From NCBI GenBank assembly GCA_001599975.1, contig BCIO01000005.1, forward strand, positions 2,029,483 to 2,093,482: a stretch of 64,000 bases of DNA, given 5' to 3'. Positions 44,898 through 57,083 of this stretch are shown piece by piece (position 1 is the stretch's first letter; every line of letters starts with the position of its first letter). The position numbers were made by a program, and so were the translations under genes. This stretch comes from Cystobasidiopsis lactophilus. Its lineage: Eukaryota > Basidiomycota > Agaricostilbomycetes > Agaricostilbales > Chionosphaeraceae. The notes below the pieces were generated by a model. It was not told where the DNA came from and searched no databases. It saw nothing but the letters and a program-made list of their open reading frames with translations.

Positions 44898-45805
44898 ATG
44901 GTTGAGTCCAAAGCCCTCGTCAGAAGATATGTACGCGTCTCCTAGACTCATCCAGCTCATCCAAAAGACTGATTTCGACGCAAGATTTGCACTTACACCA
45001 AGGATCTCGCGAAAAAGTCAAAGACCTATCATGATGGTTGGCTCCTTTATTCCAGCTTCCTTTCGCGCTTCAAACTCAAACATGATGCCCAGGTTACGTT
45101 CGAGTGCATCACAAGCAAGTCTTTTGCCTGCAAGACGGAGAACGATTGAACGCGACCTAAATTGCGAAGCGCGCCTCCCTCAAAGGAATCGCAAAGCAGT
45201 CTTGCTCAACGAGGACTTCAAAGAAGTAGGGGACGAGATCTTCCTGCAAGAGGTGCCGAGGGACGAGCAAGGAGGGGTCAAGGCCGGCTTCAAGTTCGAG
45301 GACGGGCAAGAGCTGAGCTTCGCCAGGCATCTCGTGACGCTAGAGAGCTTCGAGTCAGAAGAGTGGAAGGTGAGCATGCTGACTCGTAATTCGGTGAATT
45401 GACGGTGCTAAAGGCAAACAAAAGGACTTGACCGAATTGGTCGAGGCTCGAGAGGCCGGTCGCAAGCGGGTTCAAGACTGGATTCAGGAGCAAGACGACG
45501 ACGATCTACCGCTCAAGAAGAAGCCGCTCAAGGGGTCCTATACGGACAAGAACGATGCGACGTCTTCCAATCGCGCGTCGGCCAAGTCTGGCTCCTACCA
45601 GGCGAAGAGCAGCTCTTACAAGTCGTCCTTCAAAAGCAACAAGGCCCCAACTCAGGACCTATCCTACTTGGACGCCAGCTCCTCCCCTGAACCTCCATCG
45701 CCTCCCGCCGCCACGACCTCAGCGGCACCGATCCAGGCCAAACCTCGCCAATCGCTTCCTTTCAAGCCGCCAACGTTCAAGCCTCCTTCTTTCAAGAAGC
45801 TGTGA
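44898..45805 (+). CDS. DUF2439 protein (Mte1/ZGRF1-type N-terminus)
   Basis: DUF2439 occurs at the N-terminus of Mte1 (yeast partner of Mph1 helicase) and ZGRF1, and in small fungal proteins linked to recombination and telomeres. The start MVESKALVRRY joins by splicing to ICTYTKDLAKKSKTYHDGWL, the domain's best-conserved segment. Next are RFKLKHDAQ, then AVLLNEDFKEVGDEIF, and KFEDGQELSFARHLVTLESF closing the beta-domain. After another intron comes DLTELVEAREAGRKRVQDW. A low-complexity Ser/Lys/Pro tail ends PFKPPTFKPPSFKKL. About 220 residues; no helicase or GRF zinc finger follows, so this is the short Mte1-like form. The tail's repeated FKPP motif could be a binding motif, but that is speculation. 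Confidence 0.72.
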
Positions 45806-45880
45806 CGATCACTACCTCCTGCGATCCTGCCTCAAAGGATTTCACGGGGTCCTGGGCGCATACCCGACCGTTCGGGATCT

Positions 45881-45976
45881 CGCTGCCGATGAGTGTGGTT
45901 CTGTCCGATGCAAAGGCGTCTAGCTGTTTCGCTGCCCATGAGTGTGGTTCTGTTCGATGCAAAGGCGTCTAGCTGT
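45881..45976. repeat. Two-copy 49-bp direct repeat
   Basis: Bases 45881-45929 and 45930-45976 are near-identical tandem copies, with two mismatches visible (gccgatg/gcccatg and gtccg/gttcg). They lie in the 3' spacer between the DUF2439 gene and the P450 reductase gene and have no coding role. Confidence 0.85.
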
Positions 45977-46166
45977 AAAATAGATTGTATCCATACGCTT
46001 CTTTAAGTTGTCCCGAGCCTTCAGGGTGGGGTAAGCACAGAAGCGCCGCCACCTTAGCCGACTGCCCTCCCAAAATTTCTTCAACTGCGCTCACCAACCA
46101 ACCTCGCCCTTTTGTACACCTTTCACCATATAATATAAGCCAGCCCGCCTGCCGTGAACGCGCACG

Positions 46167-48802
46167 ATGGTCTCCGTCTCTCAGTCCGACCTGATCATCC
46201 TCGGCGTCTTGGCCGTCGCTGGCCTCGTCTACCTTTTCAAGGACTCGCTCTTCAAGAAGGGCGAGGCCGCTGCACCAGTCTTGTCCAAGGAGACCGACGC
46301 AGGAGGCACTGGGCGCGACTTTGTTGCCGCATTAGAAAAGAGCGTGCGTTTGGCCCGGTCGTCGAGACCCTTTTGTTTGGCGCGGGCAGCAGCGTTTGGC
46401 TGACCTTCGGCTCTGGTTTGCGCTCCGCAGGGCAAGCGGATAGTCATCTTCTATGGCTCCCAGACTGGTACCGCGGAGGAGTGAGGCTTTTCCACGCCAC
46501 GTATGGCCGCTTCCCCCGGCGGCAGCTTTGCTGATTGGCTTTGGCCCACGCCCCAACAGTTATGCGACCCGCATCGCCAAAGAGGCCAAGTCCCGCTACG
46601 GCGTGTCCAGCTTGGTGTGCGATCTGGAAGAGTGCGTGCCCGCTCCGCTTTGACCGAGAGTCGGCCACTGATTGGAGGCGTCTATCGGGAGCAGCTACGA
46701 TTTTGAAAAGCTCGACACGCTGCCAGAGACATGCGTCGCCATCTTTGTCATGGCCACCTATGGCGAGGGCGAGCCTACCGACAATGCCGTCGCCTTCATG
46801 GAGTACATCAAGGCCGAGGACGTCGAGTTCACCAACGGCAACCGGCTGGACAACCTTAAGTACGTCGTCTTTGCGCTCGGCAACCGCACCTACGAGCAGT
46901 TCTGCGCCGTCGGCATTCACCTCGACGACGCCCTGGCCAAGCATGGCGCTAAGCGGATCGGAACGCGCGGCGAGGGCGACGACGACAAGTCGATGGAGGA
47001 GGACTACCTGGAGTGGAAGGACGGCATGTTCGAGGAACTGTCCACCCAGATGGGCTGGCACGAGGGCGCCGGCGCCGATTCGCCCGATTTCACCGTCGAA
47101 GAGCTGTCCGGCACCCTGGCCTCGGACGTCAAGGTCTTTGTCGGCGAGCTTTCGCAGCGCATGTTGACCGGCACCCGCGGCGTGTACGACGCCAAGAACC
47201 CGTACATCTCCCCACTCAAGACCTCCCGCGAGCTCTTCGCCGCCGGCGACCGCAACTGCATTCACGGCGAGTTCGACATTGCCGACTCGGGCATCCGCTA
47301 TCAGGCCGGCGATCACATCGGCGTGTGGCCCATCAACCCAGACGACCAGGTGCTCCGCTTCCTAAAGCTCCTCGGTCTGGAGGACAAGAAGGACACCGTG
47401 GTGAAGATTGTGTCTTTGGATCCCGCTTTGGCCAAAGTCCCCTTCCCTACGCCGTCGACCTACGATGCCATCTTCCGCCACTACATTGATATCAGCGCCA
47501 TCGCCTCTCGCCAGTCCCTAGGCACCTTTGCCCAGTTCGCACCGACCGAAGCCGCCCAGGCCATGCTCAAGCGATTGGGCAGCGACAAGGACTACTACCA
47601 CACTGAAGTGGCCGAACACTGCCTCAAGCTCTCAGAAGTGCTCATGCTGGCCGCCGGCGATGATTACCACGTCGACCCTCACAACCTCAACCCAACGATT
47701 TGGAATATCCCCTTCGACCGGATCGTGTCTGGCATTCCTCGCCTGCAGCCCAGGTACTACTGTGCGTTTTACATCTGCCCTCTTCCTACTTCGTGAAGTG
47801 AGCGTTTACGGTGGCGACCGTTCACAGCCATCTCTTCTTCGCCTAAATTGCACCCCTCGACGATTCACATTACCGCCGTCGTCCTCAAATACATTCCGGA
47901 CACCCAGTCCACCAAAGTCAAGAACGGCTCTTATGTCTGTGAGTGCTCGTTGGCTATGTCATTGAGGGCTCCCTCTCAAGCTACCACCACGCCATCGCAG
48001 ACGGTGTTGGCACTAATTACCTCCTCAACCTCAAGAAGGCGGCCAACAACGAGCACGAGGTCGACATTCGCTCCGAAGGTGCCCCTGTTTACGCACTGGA
48101 GGGTCCGCGAGGACGCTTCCGCAAGGACGCTGCCCTTTGCGCACCCATCCACGTCCGCCGCTCCAACTTCCGCCTGCCGACTTCCCCGAAAATTCCCATT
48201 GTCATGATTGGCCCTGGCACCGGTGTCGCGCCGTTCCGAGGCTTTGTCCAAGAGCGCGTCGCTCTCGCCCGCAAGGCCATCGAGAAGGATGGCCCCGATG
48301 CTCTGGCTGGCTGGGGCACCATCTCCCTCTTCTACGGCTGCAGACGCGAGTCGTGGGACTTCCTGTACAAGGAAGAGTGGCAGGAGTACCAGGAAGTGCT
48401 GGGCGACCGCTTCAAGCTCTTCGTCGCCCTGTCCCGCGAGCCCGGCAAGCCCAAGGTCTACGTGCAGCAGCTACTCAAGGAGCAAGAGCCGCTTCTTGCA
48501 GAGTCCATCGTCGAGAAGAAGGGCTACGTCTACATCTGCGTAAGTCGGCGTATTTTTTGCCACCGATTTGGATATCCGCTAAGCTTTTGTGCAGGGTGAT
48601 GCGAAAGCGATGGCCCGTGATGTCGAAGAGGTGCTCAAGGATATCATTGGCAAGGCCAAGGGCGGCTCTAAAGAGAAAGAGGGCGAGGCAGAGTGGAAGG
48701 TGATGAAGGACCGCAACCGAATCTTGCTAGGTGAGGCGCTACTTCCTCTAAATCCCTCAGGCTCTCCAGCTCACCCCTCTATTCCTAGACGTCTGGTCAT
48801 AG
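46167..48802 (+). CDS. NCP1: NADPH-cytochrome P450 reductase
   Basis: CPR passes electrons from NADPH through FAD and FMN to P450s at the ER (for example in sterol synthesis). The start MVSVSQSDLIILGVLAVAG gives the N-terminal ER anchor. The FMN domain follows across introns: GKRIVIFYGSQTGTAE, SYATRIAKEAKSRYG, MATYGEGEPTDNA and KYVVFALGNRTYEQF. The linking/FAD part has YISPLKTSRELF, YQAGDHIGVWPIN, LQPRYYSISSSPK (the FAD-binding RxYS) and GVGTNYLLNLK. The NADPH part has IPIVMIGPGTGVAPFRGF, LFYGCRRESWDFLY and GYVYICGDAKAMARDV. It ends in DVWS after a last intron, the conserved Trp that stacks on FAD. Complete, about 720 residues. Confidence 0.95.
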
Positions 48803-49148
48803 GCGTTACGCAAAACCCCACGATGCTTTCGGGCAAAGCTAGAGCTTTTATGAAAGGAGACGTTCTCATTTCTCTTTGCATTCATAGGGTCACTAGACAT
48901 TCTCTCCTGTGTGCTGGTCTGTCTCGGCGTTTTGCAAAATCATTGGGGTGTGTGTCAAATTAAAAGAGCGGCTTTGCTTTACGTGAAGTGCGAAGTGCGA
49001 AGTAAGGAAAGAAAATTTCTACAAGACATGGTTTTGGTGTTCGTGCGGTTGAGTTTTGAGAGTCGGTTCTATTTTGCTACAAGTGGAAAGGAGAGTGCTT
49101 GCTTGCGAAAGAAGGATTAAGGTGGGTGATAGAGGTTGTTTACACTTT
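48803..49148. other. Convergent 3' spacer
   Basis: A/T-rich 3' sequence shared by the P450 reductase (+) and Wee1-type kinase (-) genes. No gene is seen. Confidence 0.45.
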
Positions 49149-52100
49149 TTAAAGCTCCATGGCGACGGTGGTGGAGGTGGTGGCGTTTGCCGCTTCGGCC
49201 ATGAGCTGGGCCAGAAAATCTTCCGGCTCTTCCACGACTGCGCCTTGGATGGTGAGATCAGAGGAGAGGTGGCGGCGCGACAACAGAGTGAGGACTGGGT
49301 GCTTGAGGGCGTCGTCGACGCTGATCCGGTCCGTCGGCACGCTCTGAATGAGGCATTGGATGAGATGCGACAGCGACTCGCTGACTTGCATGTTGACATC
49401 GCTGAGGTCGTTGTTGCGGAGCTTGCGCCAAGCATTGCCGTTATCCGGCAGGACGACGTTTGCGGCAGCTTCGAGCAGCACCAGGCCAAAGCTGTTCAAA
49501 TGTCTGCGCGTCAGTGTCCACTCTGACTGAAGTCAGAAGATTCAGAAGCACCTGAAGATGTCCGCTGGCTTGCCATAGACCCCGCTCATCACTTCGGGCG
49601 CGATATACTCCCGGTCACCCTCTCGCTCGAGGTCCGACGCCATCATGAGGCCGATGCTCCGAGCTCGCGGGCGACCCGTTTGCGAGCGAGTCCACTCCCG
49701 GCAGCCCACCGTCTCGTCGACCGCCGGCGCATCCACTCCTGCGCCCTGCAGAACGTCGAAGGCAGTCGAACGCGGCCAGCGCGTCGCAAGACCGAAGTCG
49801 CCGATCTTCAAGTGACCATCCTGGGTGATGAAGATATTGGCCGGCTTGAGGTCAAGGTGGATGACATGGCGCCCGTGGATATATGAAAGGCCGAGTGCGA
49901 TTTCGGTGGCGATCTTCCACACTCTTGCCTCGTCCAAGCGGTCATGGACCAGCCCGTGCTCGTTGAGGAAGTCCGCCAGATTGCCGTGCTCGCAGATCTC
50001 GGTTTGGATATATAGGTGGCTGTTCTGCTCCCACGCGTCGTAAAGATGCAGCACGAAGCGCGAGCCAAAGCCCAGGTCGCGAAGGATGTCGACCTCTTCC
50101 AAGCGGCGGATGCGGTCCTTGGGCCCGGCAAAAGCCGTCCGAGTGCGCTTGACGGCCGAGACTTGGCCTGTTTGGTGGCTCTGAACGGCAAAGGCCTCGC
50201 TGGACACCCCCTTGCCAATGACCCGGAGGACGGTGAAGGAGCTTTCGAAGCGGTCCGCGGATTGAGTCGCCTCCCGCTGGCGAACGGACATGAGGACGGA
50301 GCCGGAATGGCGGTGGCGAAACTGAGGGCGGCCAGCAGGTGGTGGGTGCAGGGGCCGAGCGACGGTGAGGGAGTGGATCTCGGGCGGGAACGAAGTCGAG
50401 ACTGGAGTGGTGCAGGACGGCTGGAAAGCTTGCGAGGCCGGAGAAGGGGCAGGTGTCGCCACCAGTTGAGGCACTGCGTTTGTGTTTGAGCGCAAGCTAG
50501 GCATGAAAAGCCTTTTTAAGAACTCACCATCGGAAATGACGCCGTTTTTCGAGTTGCGTGTGGGCGTCATCGGTTCATAGTCAAGGTTGGTCGAGGACGC
50601 AGTGCTGCTCCCGCTTTTGTGCACATTGCTGCCCACAGTGACCACGTCGCCCAGCTGACCCGAGCTGCGCCGCCTGAACAATGAGTTGACGGAGCGACGA
50701 GGCAGCTTGTGCCTGAACAGAGGCGCCGAGCGGGTACCTCCAGCCAAAGCTGTTGGCGACCGATCGGGACGCAGAGGGGAGCATTCTTCGGACGAGCTGC
50801 CGCCAGCAGAGATGGCCGACACAGGGCTCTGGTCTCCTAGACCTAGAGTTCCAGGGAAGGGCTGCGGACCGGCAGGCAAGTTGGTGAGGATGGCTGGGGC
50901 TGGAGCAAAGGGCTGGCTTCGTTTGACGGGAGTGTCCGGCATTTGCTTGGCGCGGGCCATAGCTGGATTGAGGAGCGGGTTGGGGTGCTCGAGCTGGAGG
51001 CTTGACTGGAGCACAGTCGTCGTCGTTGGCTTGGGTGGCGGCACACGGACCAAGGACGGAGGGGTATCGACCGCCACACCGCTATCGCGGGACGGCCGGT
51101 GGGCGGCTTTTTTGGAGACCAGGCCGGTGGAGGTGAAGGCGGCTTGGAGTGGTTTGACGTGGCTATAGTGCGTTGGCGTAAAGAAGCCTTCTTGGTGCGC
51201 GTCCGACAGTCGGCGGGTCTTCGGCGGGCCCATGAGCACGGAGGCGGAGGAGGACAGGCTGGACCGGAGCGAGTTGCATGAGTTTCTGGACGAAGCCAAG
51301 GAGGAAGAAATGGAGGATGAGTCGGTCAGCGCTGGTGGCGGAGACATGGAGCGCTTGGAGGAGATGGGCGAGTCTTCCTTGCCGGCCGTGACACCCATGT
51401 CCTCGTCCTCTTTGAAATCTGCGTCGCTGTCGTCATCGTCATCTGCGGTCATATCCGTGTCGCGCATGGAGTACGGGCTGGACGAGGATGCGGCCAAGAT
51501 GGGGGAGTTGGTGGCCAAGAGCGAAGCGCGCGTGGAGGGGCCCAAGATGATGGCGCCGTTGGCGTTGCGCTTCCTGGGCAAGCCGGACGACGAAGCCTGA
51601 ACCAGCAGGCTGTCGTTGGGCGCGAAGGACCTTCGGATGGGCGAGGCCACCCCGCCATGCGAGGGGAACAGCAGGTCCGAGTTGGCTCTCGCCCGCTTCG
51701 GCGTGCTTTGGGCCGCCGCCAAGGTTGCCTTTGGCATGAGCGAGGGCTCAGAAGTGGAAGTAGCCATGAGCACATCCTCGTCCTCCGTGTCGTCAAAGTT
51801 GAACGGCGACGGGGCGACAGAGCGCGGGGCGAACTGATCGTTGATGAAGTTTTCGTCGAGCGAGTCGAGGAAGGGGGCGCCGGCTGCGGAAACGATCGAG
51901 TCCCTGGAGGAAGAGGTGGAGGACGAAGAGCCGGCGGTGCGCAGTGTTGGTTCGATCAAATCTAAGGGGTGGAGCGAACTCGACGTGCTAGCGGAGCTCG
52001 TGGTCGGCCAACTTCTATGGCTCGAACTGGCGCTGCCGGCCGGCAGAGGGTGCGATAAGGAGAGGTGAGAGCGAGTGGGTGTGACGAGGGCGGACAAAGG

Positions 52101-52910
52101 CCGAGAAGGGCGGATGCGGGCGAAAGCCTCATGCTGGGGCGCTGGGGCTGCGGCGGCCGAAAGGTCCTGCATGGTCAAGTCCCTTGACAGCTTGTGTCGC
52201 AGGACTGGGGGTGCCGTCTTGAGCCCTCCTGATGAACCGGTGTCGCAGGAAGAAAACAGGCCAGCGGGAGTCGAGCGGGAAGGGGAGCACGCTCCGACCG
52301 CCTTGGGCTTGTTGTTATCCTTGAGGGAGGAAGCGCGTCGGACCGGCCCAACCCTGAACGGGGAGTCCTCCTCTTCGTCGCTGAGGAAGATGGAGGTGTT
52401 CTCGAGGGATGGCTGGCGTCTGGAGGAGCTGGACTGGCGCAAGCTGGACGGCTTGAAGGAGAGCTTGGGGATGGCCGATATGCGGACCGCTGGGGTCGGA
52501 GATGACGACGGGGGCACCACAGGGAGGTCAGAGGCCCAGTTGGAGAACTCGAAGCGCTTGCGGTGGCCGGCGGGCGCGGTGGCAGGGTGCAACTGGCCAT
52601 TGTTGTTCTTGTCGACCTTGGCGAGCGGCGAGGTTGGAAACAGCGGGCCAGCCTTCTTGTCCTGCCCTCCCACGCTCTTGCTAGACTCTGACAGCTGCAC
52701 GGGCGAGCGCAGCACGTTCTCCTTGTCGTCCTGGGCCGCCCTTGACGTGGAGGTAAACAAGTTGTGCAGCGAGTCGGCGATGGACACGGTGCGCCTGGGC
52801 TGGGACCTGAGGCTGGACCAGCGATTGTTGGCAGCAGAGGACTGGAGCGAGTTGCGCCTGGCGCGACGCTCGGCCATGTCTTGGGTGCGCAAGCTCTGAG
52901 CTCGGTGCAT
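49149..52910 (-). CDS. WEE1: Wee1-type cell-cycle kinase
   Basis: Wee1/Swe1 kinases inhibit CDK1 by phosphorylating a Tyr near its N-terminus and delay mitosis. The first ATG (MHRAQSLRTQDMAE) is at 52910. A long Ser/Pro-rich regulatory region of about 850 residues with many SP/TP sites follows, uninterrupted by introns. The kinase domain begins FESSFTVLRVIGKGVSSEAF. It includes VSAVKRTRT (lysine), VLHLYDAWEQNSHLYIQTEI (the Wee1-type hinge), VIHLDLKPANIFIT (catalytic loop), LKIGDFGLATRW and EGDREYIAPEVMSGVYGKP. A single 3' intron (about 49500-49545) leads to SFGLVLLEAAANVVLPDNG and the C-lobe. The EGDREYIAPE and DNG-W features are Wee1-family marks. All catalytic residues seem present, so the kinase is probably active. 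Confidence 0.9.
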
Positions 52911-53213
52911 TCTCGAGCGAGTGGCCAATGCGGGAACTCACTGGTTGCTGGCGGCGGGCTGCTGCTTCGTGGGCGCACAACAACAAGCCACTCGGTCCTT
53001 TTGTCTCGTCTTCCAAGAGCTGGCTGATCCTTAGATTGAGGGAGAGGTCGAGAGCACATTGCGCCGTGAGGTAAACAATGTAGTCTCCTCCGACTTGTGG
53101 TGGTTCTTCGCATGCCGAACGCTGACTCGGCTTTCTGATTGGCTCCACGACACCGATCCCCTGAACTCGTCGTCAGATCCTACGGTCACCCTGTGCATAG
53201 AGACAGACCGAAG
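52911..53213. promoter_or_regulatory. Divergent promoter region of WEE1 and MTM1
   Basis: About 300 bp between two genes transcribed apart. The minus-strand frame continues open into this region but without an ATG that fits, so I treat it as leader/promoter. Confidence 0.4.
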
Positions 53214-54671
53214 ATGGCGGCCAACCAGGAGGACCTGCGCAAGTTCAGCCAGGGCAAGCAAAAGGCGGTGGCGGCAAGTGCCGGCGCCAGCGTCACAGCT
53301 CTCACCAGTGCGTTGTCTTCACTTTATGACTATGATTGAGATCAGATTGCTAATGGACTGCACAGTGAACCCGTTCGACGTCATCAAGACGAGGCTGCAG
53401 ACGCAAAACGCTTCTGAGCCCTTGTTCAGGCCATCGAGTCGATTGCCACCGCCTCTGATCCGCACCGATGCGTCCACTTCCAAAATCACTTACAACCCGC
53501 CCACCTGCTGCCAGTCCACCTACTTCTCCACCAATTCCAAGCCGTCCGCCATTTTATGCAAGTTCGATGACCGGCCTTTGGCGCCAGCTAAGGCCGCTTC
53601 ACAAGTGCCATCGCAAGGGACGAGGTTGATGCACACCGTGGCAGCCAGGCGGGCGGCATCAGCCGTGGCGGCCACCGCCGAGTGCGCCTTCCCGACGCCG
53701 ACCGTAGCAAAGACCGAATTGCAGGCCCGGCACTTCAATGGCTTCTTCGACGCCTTAATAAAAATTGTGCGCTACGAAGGGATGGGCACTTTGTGGAGAG
53801 GTGTAGGGCCGTCCTTGGCCATCGCCATCCCGTCCCAGGCCACCTACATGGTCAGCTACGACTTCCTGCGGCGCAAGCTGCTCTACCACCCCCTCAAAAT
53901 CTTCATCAAACCCAACGGCCAACCTTCCGAGGTGCACAAGTTGGGCGCCCCGCTGCTGGCCGGCTCCATCGTCCGCGCCTGCCTGGTCACCTTCTTCTCG
54001 CCCATCGAACTCCTCCGCACCCGCCTGCAGTCCTTGCCCGCTTCTTCCACCTTCTCCCAAGTCACTCGGTCCACTTTACAGGTCGTCAGCTCGCAAGGTG
54101 TCACATCGCTCTGGCGAGGGTTGCCGGCAACGCTGTGGAGAGACGTCCCCTTCAGTGGCATCTACTGGGCATCCTACGAAGTCATGCAGCGGGTGCTGAC
54201 CGGTCATGGCTTTGGTGAAACTGGGTCCACGCCAGTTTCCTCCAGAACCTCTTTCGCAAAAGCTTTCGTCTCCGGCGCAGTCAGCGGAACGGTGCGGCGA
54301 TCTTACTTCATGTCTTCTCACGCTTTGCTGACATGCCGCTATGCGTGGTGCACAGGTCGCAGCCACCTTGACCAACCCTTTTGATGTCGTCAAAACTCGC
54401 CGGCAGGCTTCGGCGCTAGCTTCCACTCGCTCGACCTTCGCTTTGATCTTTGACATAGCGCGCACGGAAGGCATGGCTGGCCTCGGGTCTGGTCTCTCTG
54501 CCCGTCTGGCCAAGGTTGCGCCGGCGTGTGGTTTGATGATCGGGTGAGTTTTCTAATTCATGCACAAATTCCGAAGAAATCGTGCTCACTTGGGGCGCGT
54601 TTGGCAGCTTCTACGAAATCGGCCTCCGGTGGACAGCAAAAGCCATAGAGAGCATAGAGGTCATCGATTAG
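53214..54671 (+). CDS. MTM1: Mitochondrial carrier, Mtm1/SLC25A39-40 type
   Basis: SLC25A39/Mtm1 carriers are needed for mitochondrial glutathione supply, Fe-S/heme and Mn-SOD activity. The start MAANQEDLRKFSQGKQKAVA is at 53214. A first repeat follows across an intron (TVNPFDVIKTRLQTQN). It is separated by an unusually long first matrix loop containing NPPTCCQSTYF and AILCKFDD from FNGFFDALIKIVRYEGMGTL and WRGVGPSLAIAIPSQATYM. The second repeat has FFSPIELLRTRLQS and SLWRGLPATLWRDVPFSGIY. The third has TNPFDVVKTRRQA and GLSARLAKVAPACGLMIG. The end is FYEIGLRWTAK to EVID. The long Cys-containing loop is a mark of this subfamily: in human SLC25A39 loop cysteines sense Fe-S clusters. Four or five exons. 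Confidence 0.88.
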
Positions 54672-54793
54672 AGCGACACAGCGCGTTGCAATTCCCACAA
54701 CTTTCACCAAGCATTGTTGTTTTGAAGTTTTCGGCGCGTCCCTGGTTTCTGTTCCGCTCCAGCCAGCAATCTCGCTCGCCAGCAACCTCAAAC

Positions 54794-56920
54794 ATGGCCG
54801 ACGTGGTTATGAAAGCGCCGTCGGGTGGGCTGACCGTGAAGCCTTACGTCGCCCCGGTCTCCGACCTGTCGTCCTCCGTCTCGACACGCGACAACAGGTC
54901 GTCCAGCAGCAGCCTGTCTAGCGTCGGCTCCTCTGACCTGTCCGACGTCTCCTCATCCGATGAAGAGGACGACAGTGACGATGATCAGCCTCGAAAGCGT
55001 GCTCGTCTGGCTGTCAGGCAGCGCCAGCGCCCTCGGTCGATTACCCCCAGCGACTACTCTTCCGGCGACGAGGACTCGGCTGGCCGTTTGAAACCTGGCA
55101 GGAAGCGCTACATGCAATTCGGTCTCTATAGCGAGGGTGTCACCAAGAAGGAGCCCGAAGAAAAACCTGCAGACGACACCATGGCCGAAGCACAAGGGGA
55201 GCCAGCTGCCGCGACCACGGTCGACATCGAGGTGTCTACGGACGCGCCCATGTTCAAGGCTGTGCCCCTTGGCGTGCCCGAAAACCCGCAGCCCGCTTTG
55301 GTGGAAGTGACGAGGGCGAGCAAGCGCGGAGCAGCTTTGGCCGCGTCGCAGAACTTTGCCCGCAATGGACGCGGGCCCTCGCCGCTTTCCAGGACCCCTA
55401 CCCCGGCTCCAGCTCCTCTCGTTAAAGTGCCCAGAGTCGTCAAAGTCGACAACTCATCGCTGTTGTGCAAGGACCCGGTCAAGCCGCTCTTCCCCGAAAT
55501 CATCTCCATCTGGGCGGAGAAGTTGATGGCCCAGGAGCGCAACTTCAAGCTGCCAGAGACTCTTGTGAAGGAGTACGGCGAAAACGGGGTGAGCATCGCG
55601 TTGCTTTGGCGAGGCTGGCCCCAGCTGAAGACGTGTCTTTCGTTTTTAGCCCGGTCGCGTCAAGCTCATTCGAAGGGCGAACCATGGACGCCAGCCTCCC
55701 CGGTTCACTTTGCTCAAGCAGAGTGAGTGTGATCACACTTGTTGAGCCATCACGCAGCTTAGAAGCCGCGACAAGACACCTATCCGGAGCGCAACCGCTA
55801 CCCTTCGGAGCTTCCGGCCGTCTGCCAATGCGAACCTGGCTCTGGCTGTGGAGAAGGATGCATCAATAGGTGAATGGCTTGCTTCCTTTGCCTGCGGTTG
55901 CGCCAGCACTGATTCCTTGTCGGCAAAGGCTAATGCTGTACCTCTGCTCGCCCAAATTGTGCCCGGCCGGCAGGAGCTGCACCAACATTCCGTTCAACTC
56001 TAGAGAGCCTCTCATGACCGAGGACGGCTACGAGGCGGCGGAAGTCTTTTACGTGCGCCAGCTCCTTTTAAGCACTGGCTTGTGTCGCTCTTAACAGTTG
56101 CTTGTTAGACCGGCAATCGAGGGTTTGGCCTGCGAACGCTGGTTGATGTTCCGAAAGAGACCTTCATCATGGAATACAGAGGTCGGTCTCCGAGTTCTGC
56201 ATTCCTCGGCGGACTTGCTAACTGTAACATTAGGCGAGATCATCTCTCGAGAAGAGAGCTACAACCGCGTCACTGGCGTCTACAGAGACCGAAAAGACTT
56301 GTGAGCGACGTCGTGGCGACTTTTTGACTTTTGCTGACTGCTTCTTTAGCTACTTCCTTGATTGTACGTGTTGCCGCAACGAGATTCAACTTCGCGTGGT
56401 TTCTGATTCCCCGTATAGATGACGGTGAAGAAGTTGTTGATGCGGTATGTTCTTTCTTTGGTGTGGCCATATTTCACTTTTTCAAAATGAAGCAAATAGG
56501 GCTTGAAAGGCAACGGAGCGCGCTTCTGCAACCACTCCTGCGACCCCAACTGCAAAATGGTGCGCTACCGCATGGCTGAGTTTGACGAGTGGCAGGTAAG
56601 CAGAGTCTCTTCCTATGCGTCGAGAGGCTTACAGGCGGTGGGCAGATCGGCTTGTTCGCTCTCAAAGACATTCGCGCACGCTCCGAGTTGACCTGTAAGC
56701 CAACAGCTGTGTGCTCGCTACTCTTGATGCTGACCGTCGTTTTGCAGACGATTATGGCTGGGTCACTTTTGCGTCTCTCGCCGAAGATGACAGCAGCAAG
56801 AAGATGGATCCTCAAGAACTCGCAAAGGTGCAGCAGCGTTGCCATTGTGGCGCAGACCAGTGCCGAGGTGTGCTAGGCGGCAAGAAAAAGGGCAGGGATG
56901 CGAACAAGAAGAGGAAGTAA
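54794..56920 (+). CDS. AWS-SET histone methyltransferase, Ash1/NSD-like
   Basis: Such enzymes methylate histone H3, usually Lys36. The start MADVVMKAPSGGLTVKPYVA opens a disordered Ser/Asp-rich N-terminus (SSDEEDDSDDDQPRKR). The AWS domain is rebuilt from three exons: LPAVCQCEPGSGCGEGCINR, RLMLYLCSPKLCPAGRSC, TNIPF. The SET domain follows: NRGFGLRTLVDVPKETFIME, YRGEIISREESYNRV, DRKDFYFLD, YDGEEVVDA. Its catalytic core is LKGNGARFCNHSCDPNCKMV and QVGLFALKDIRARSELTYDY. The post-SET zinc site is CHCGADQCRGVLG. The pattern (AWS plus GNGARFxNHSCDPNC) is Ash1/NSD/Set2 rather than Set1. There is no WW or SRI domain, so Ash1-like is more likely than Set2. About nine exons. Confidence 0.85.
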
Positions 56921-57083
56921 CAGCATTGCGGGTTGCCAGACTTTTCTCATACTTCTCGGACGTTCAGGAGCTAGTTTTGTATTCCGCTTTATGGCTGTTT
57001 TGTCCCCTCATCTGCCACCTGCAGTACATTCCTTTCATCTACCGCGCTTCCCTTCAAATCCCGCTTGCCCTTTCGCCCTTTCA

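Noticed and set aside
46444-47316. 290-codon minus-strand frame
   Set aside because: Antisense to the P450 reductase coding exons, whose domain signatures are complete on the plus strand.
52075-52899. 274-codon plus-strand frame
   Set aside because: Antisense to the disordered region of the Wee1-type kinase.
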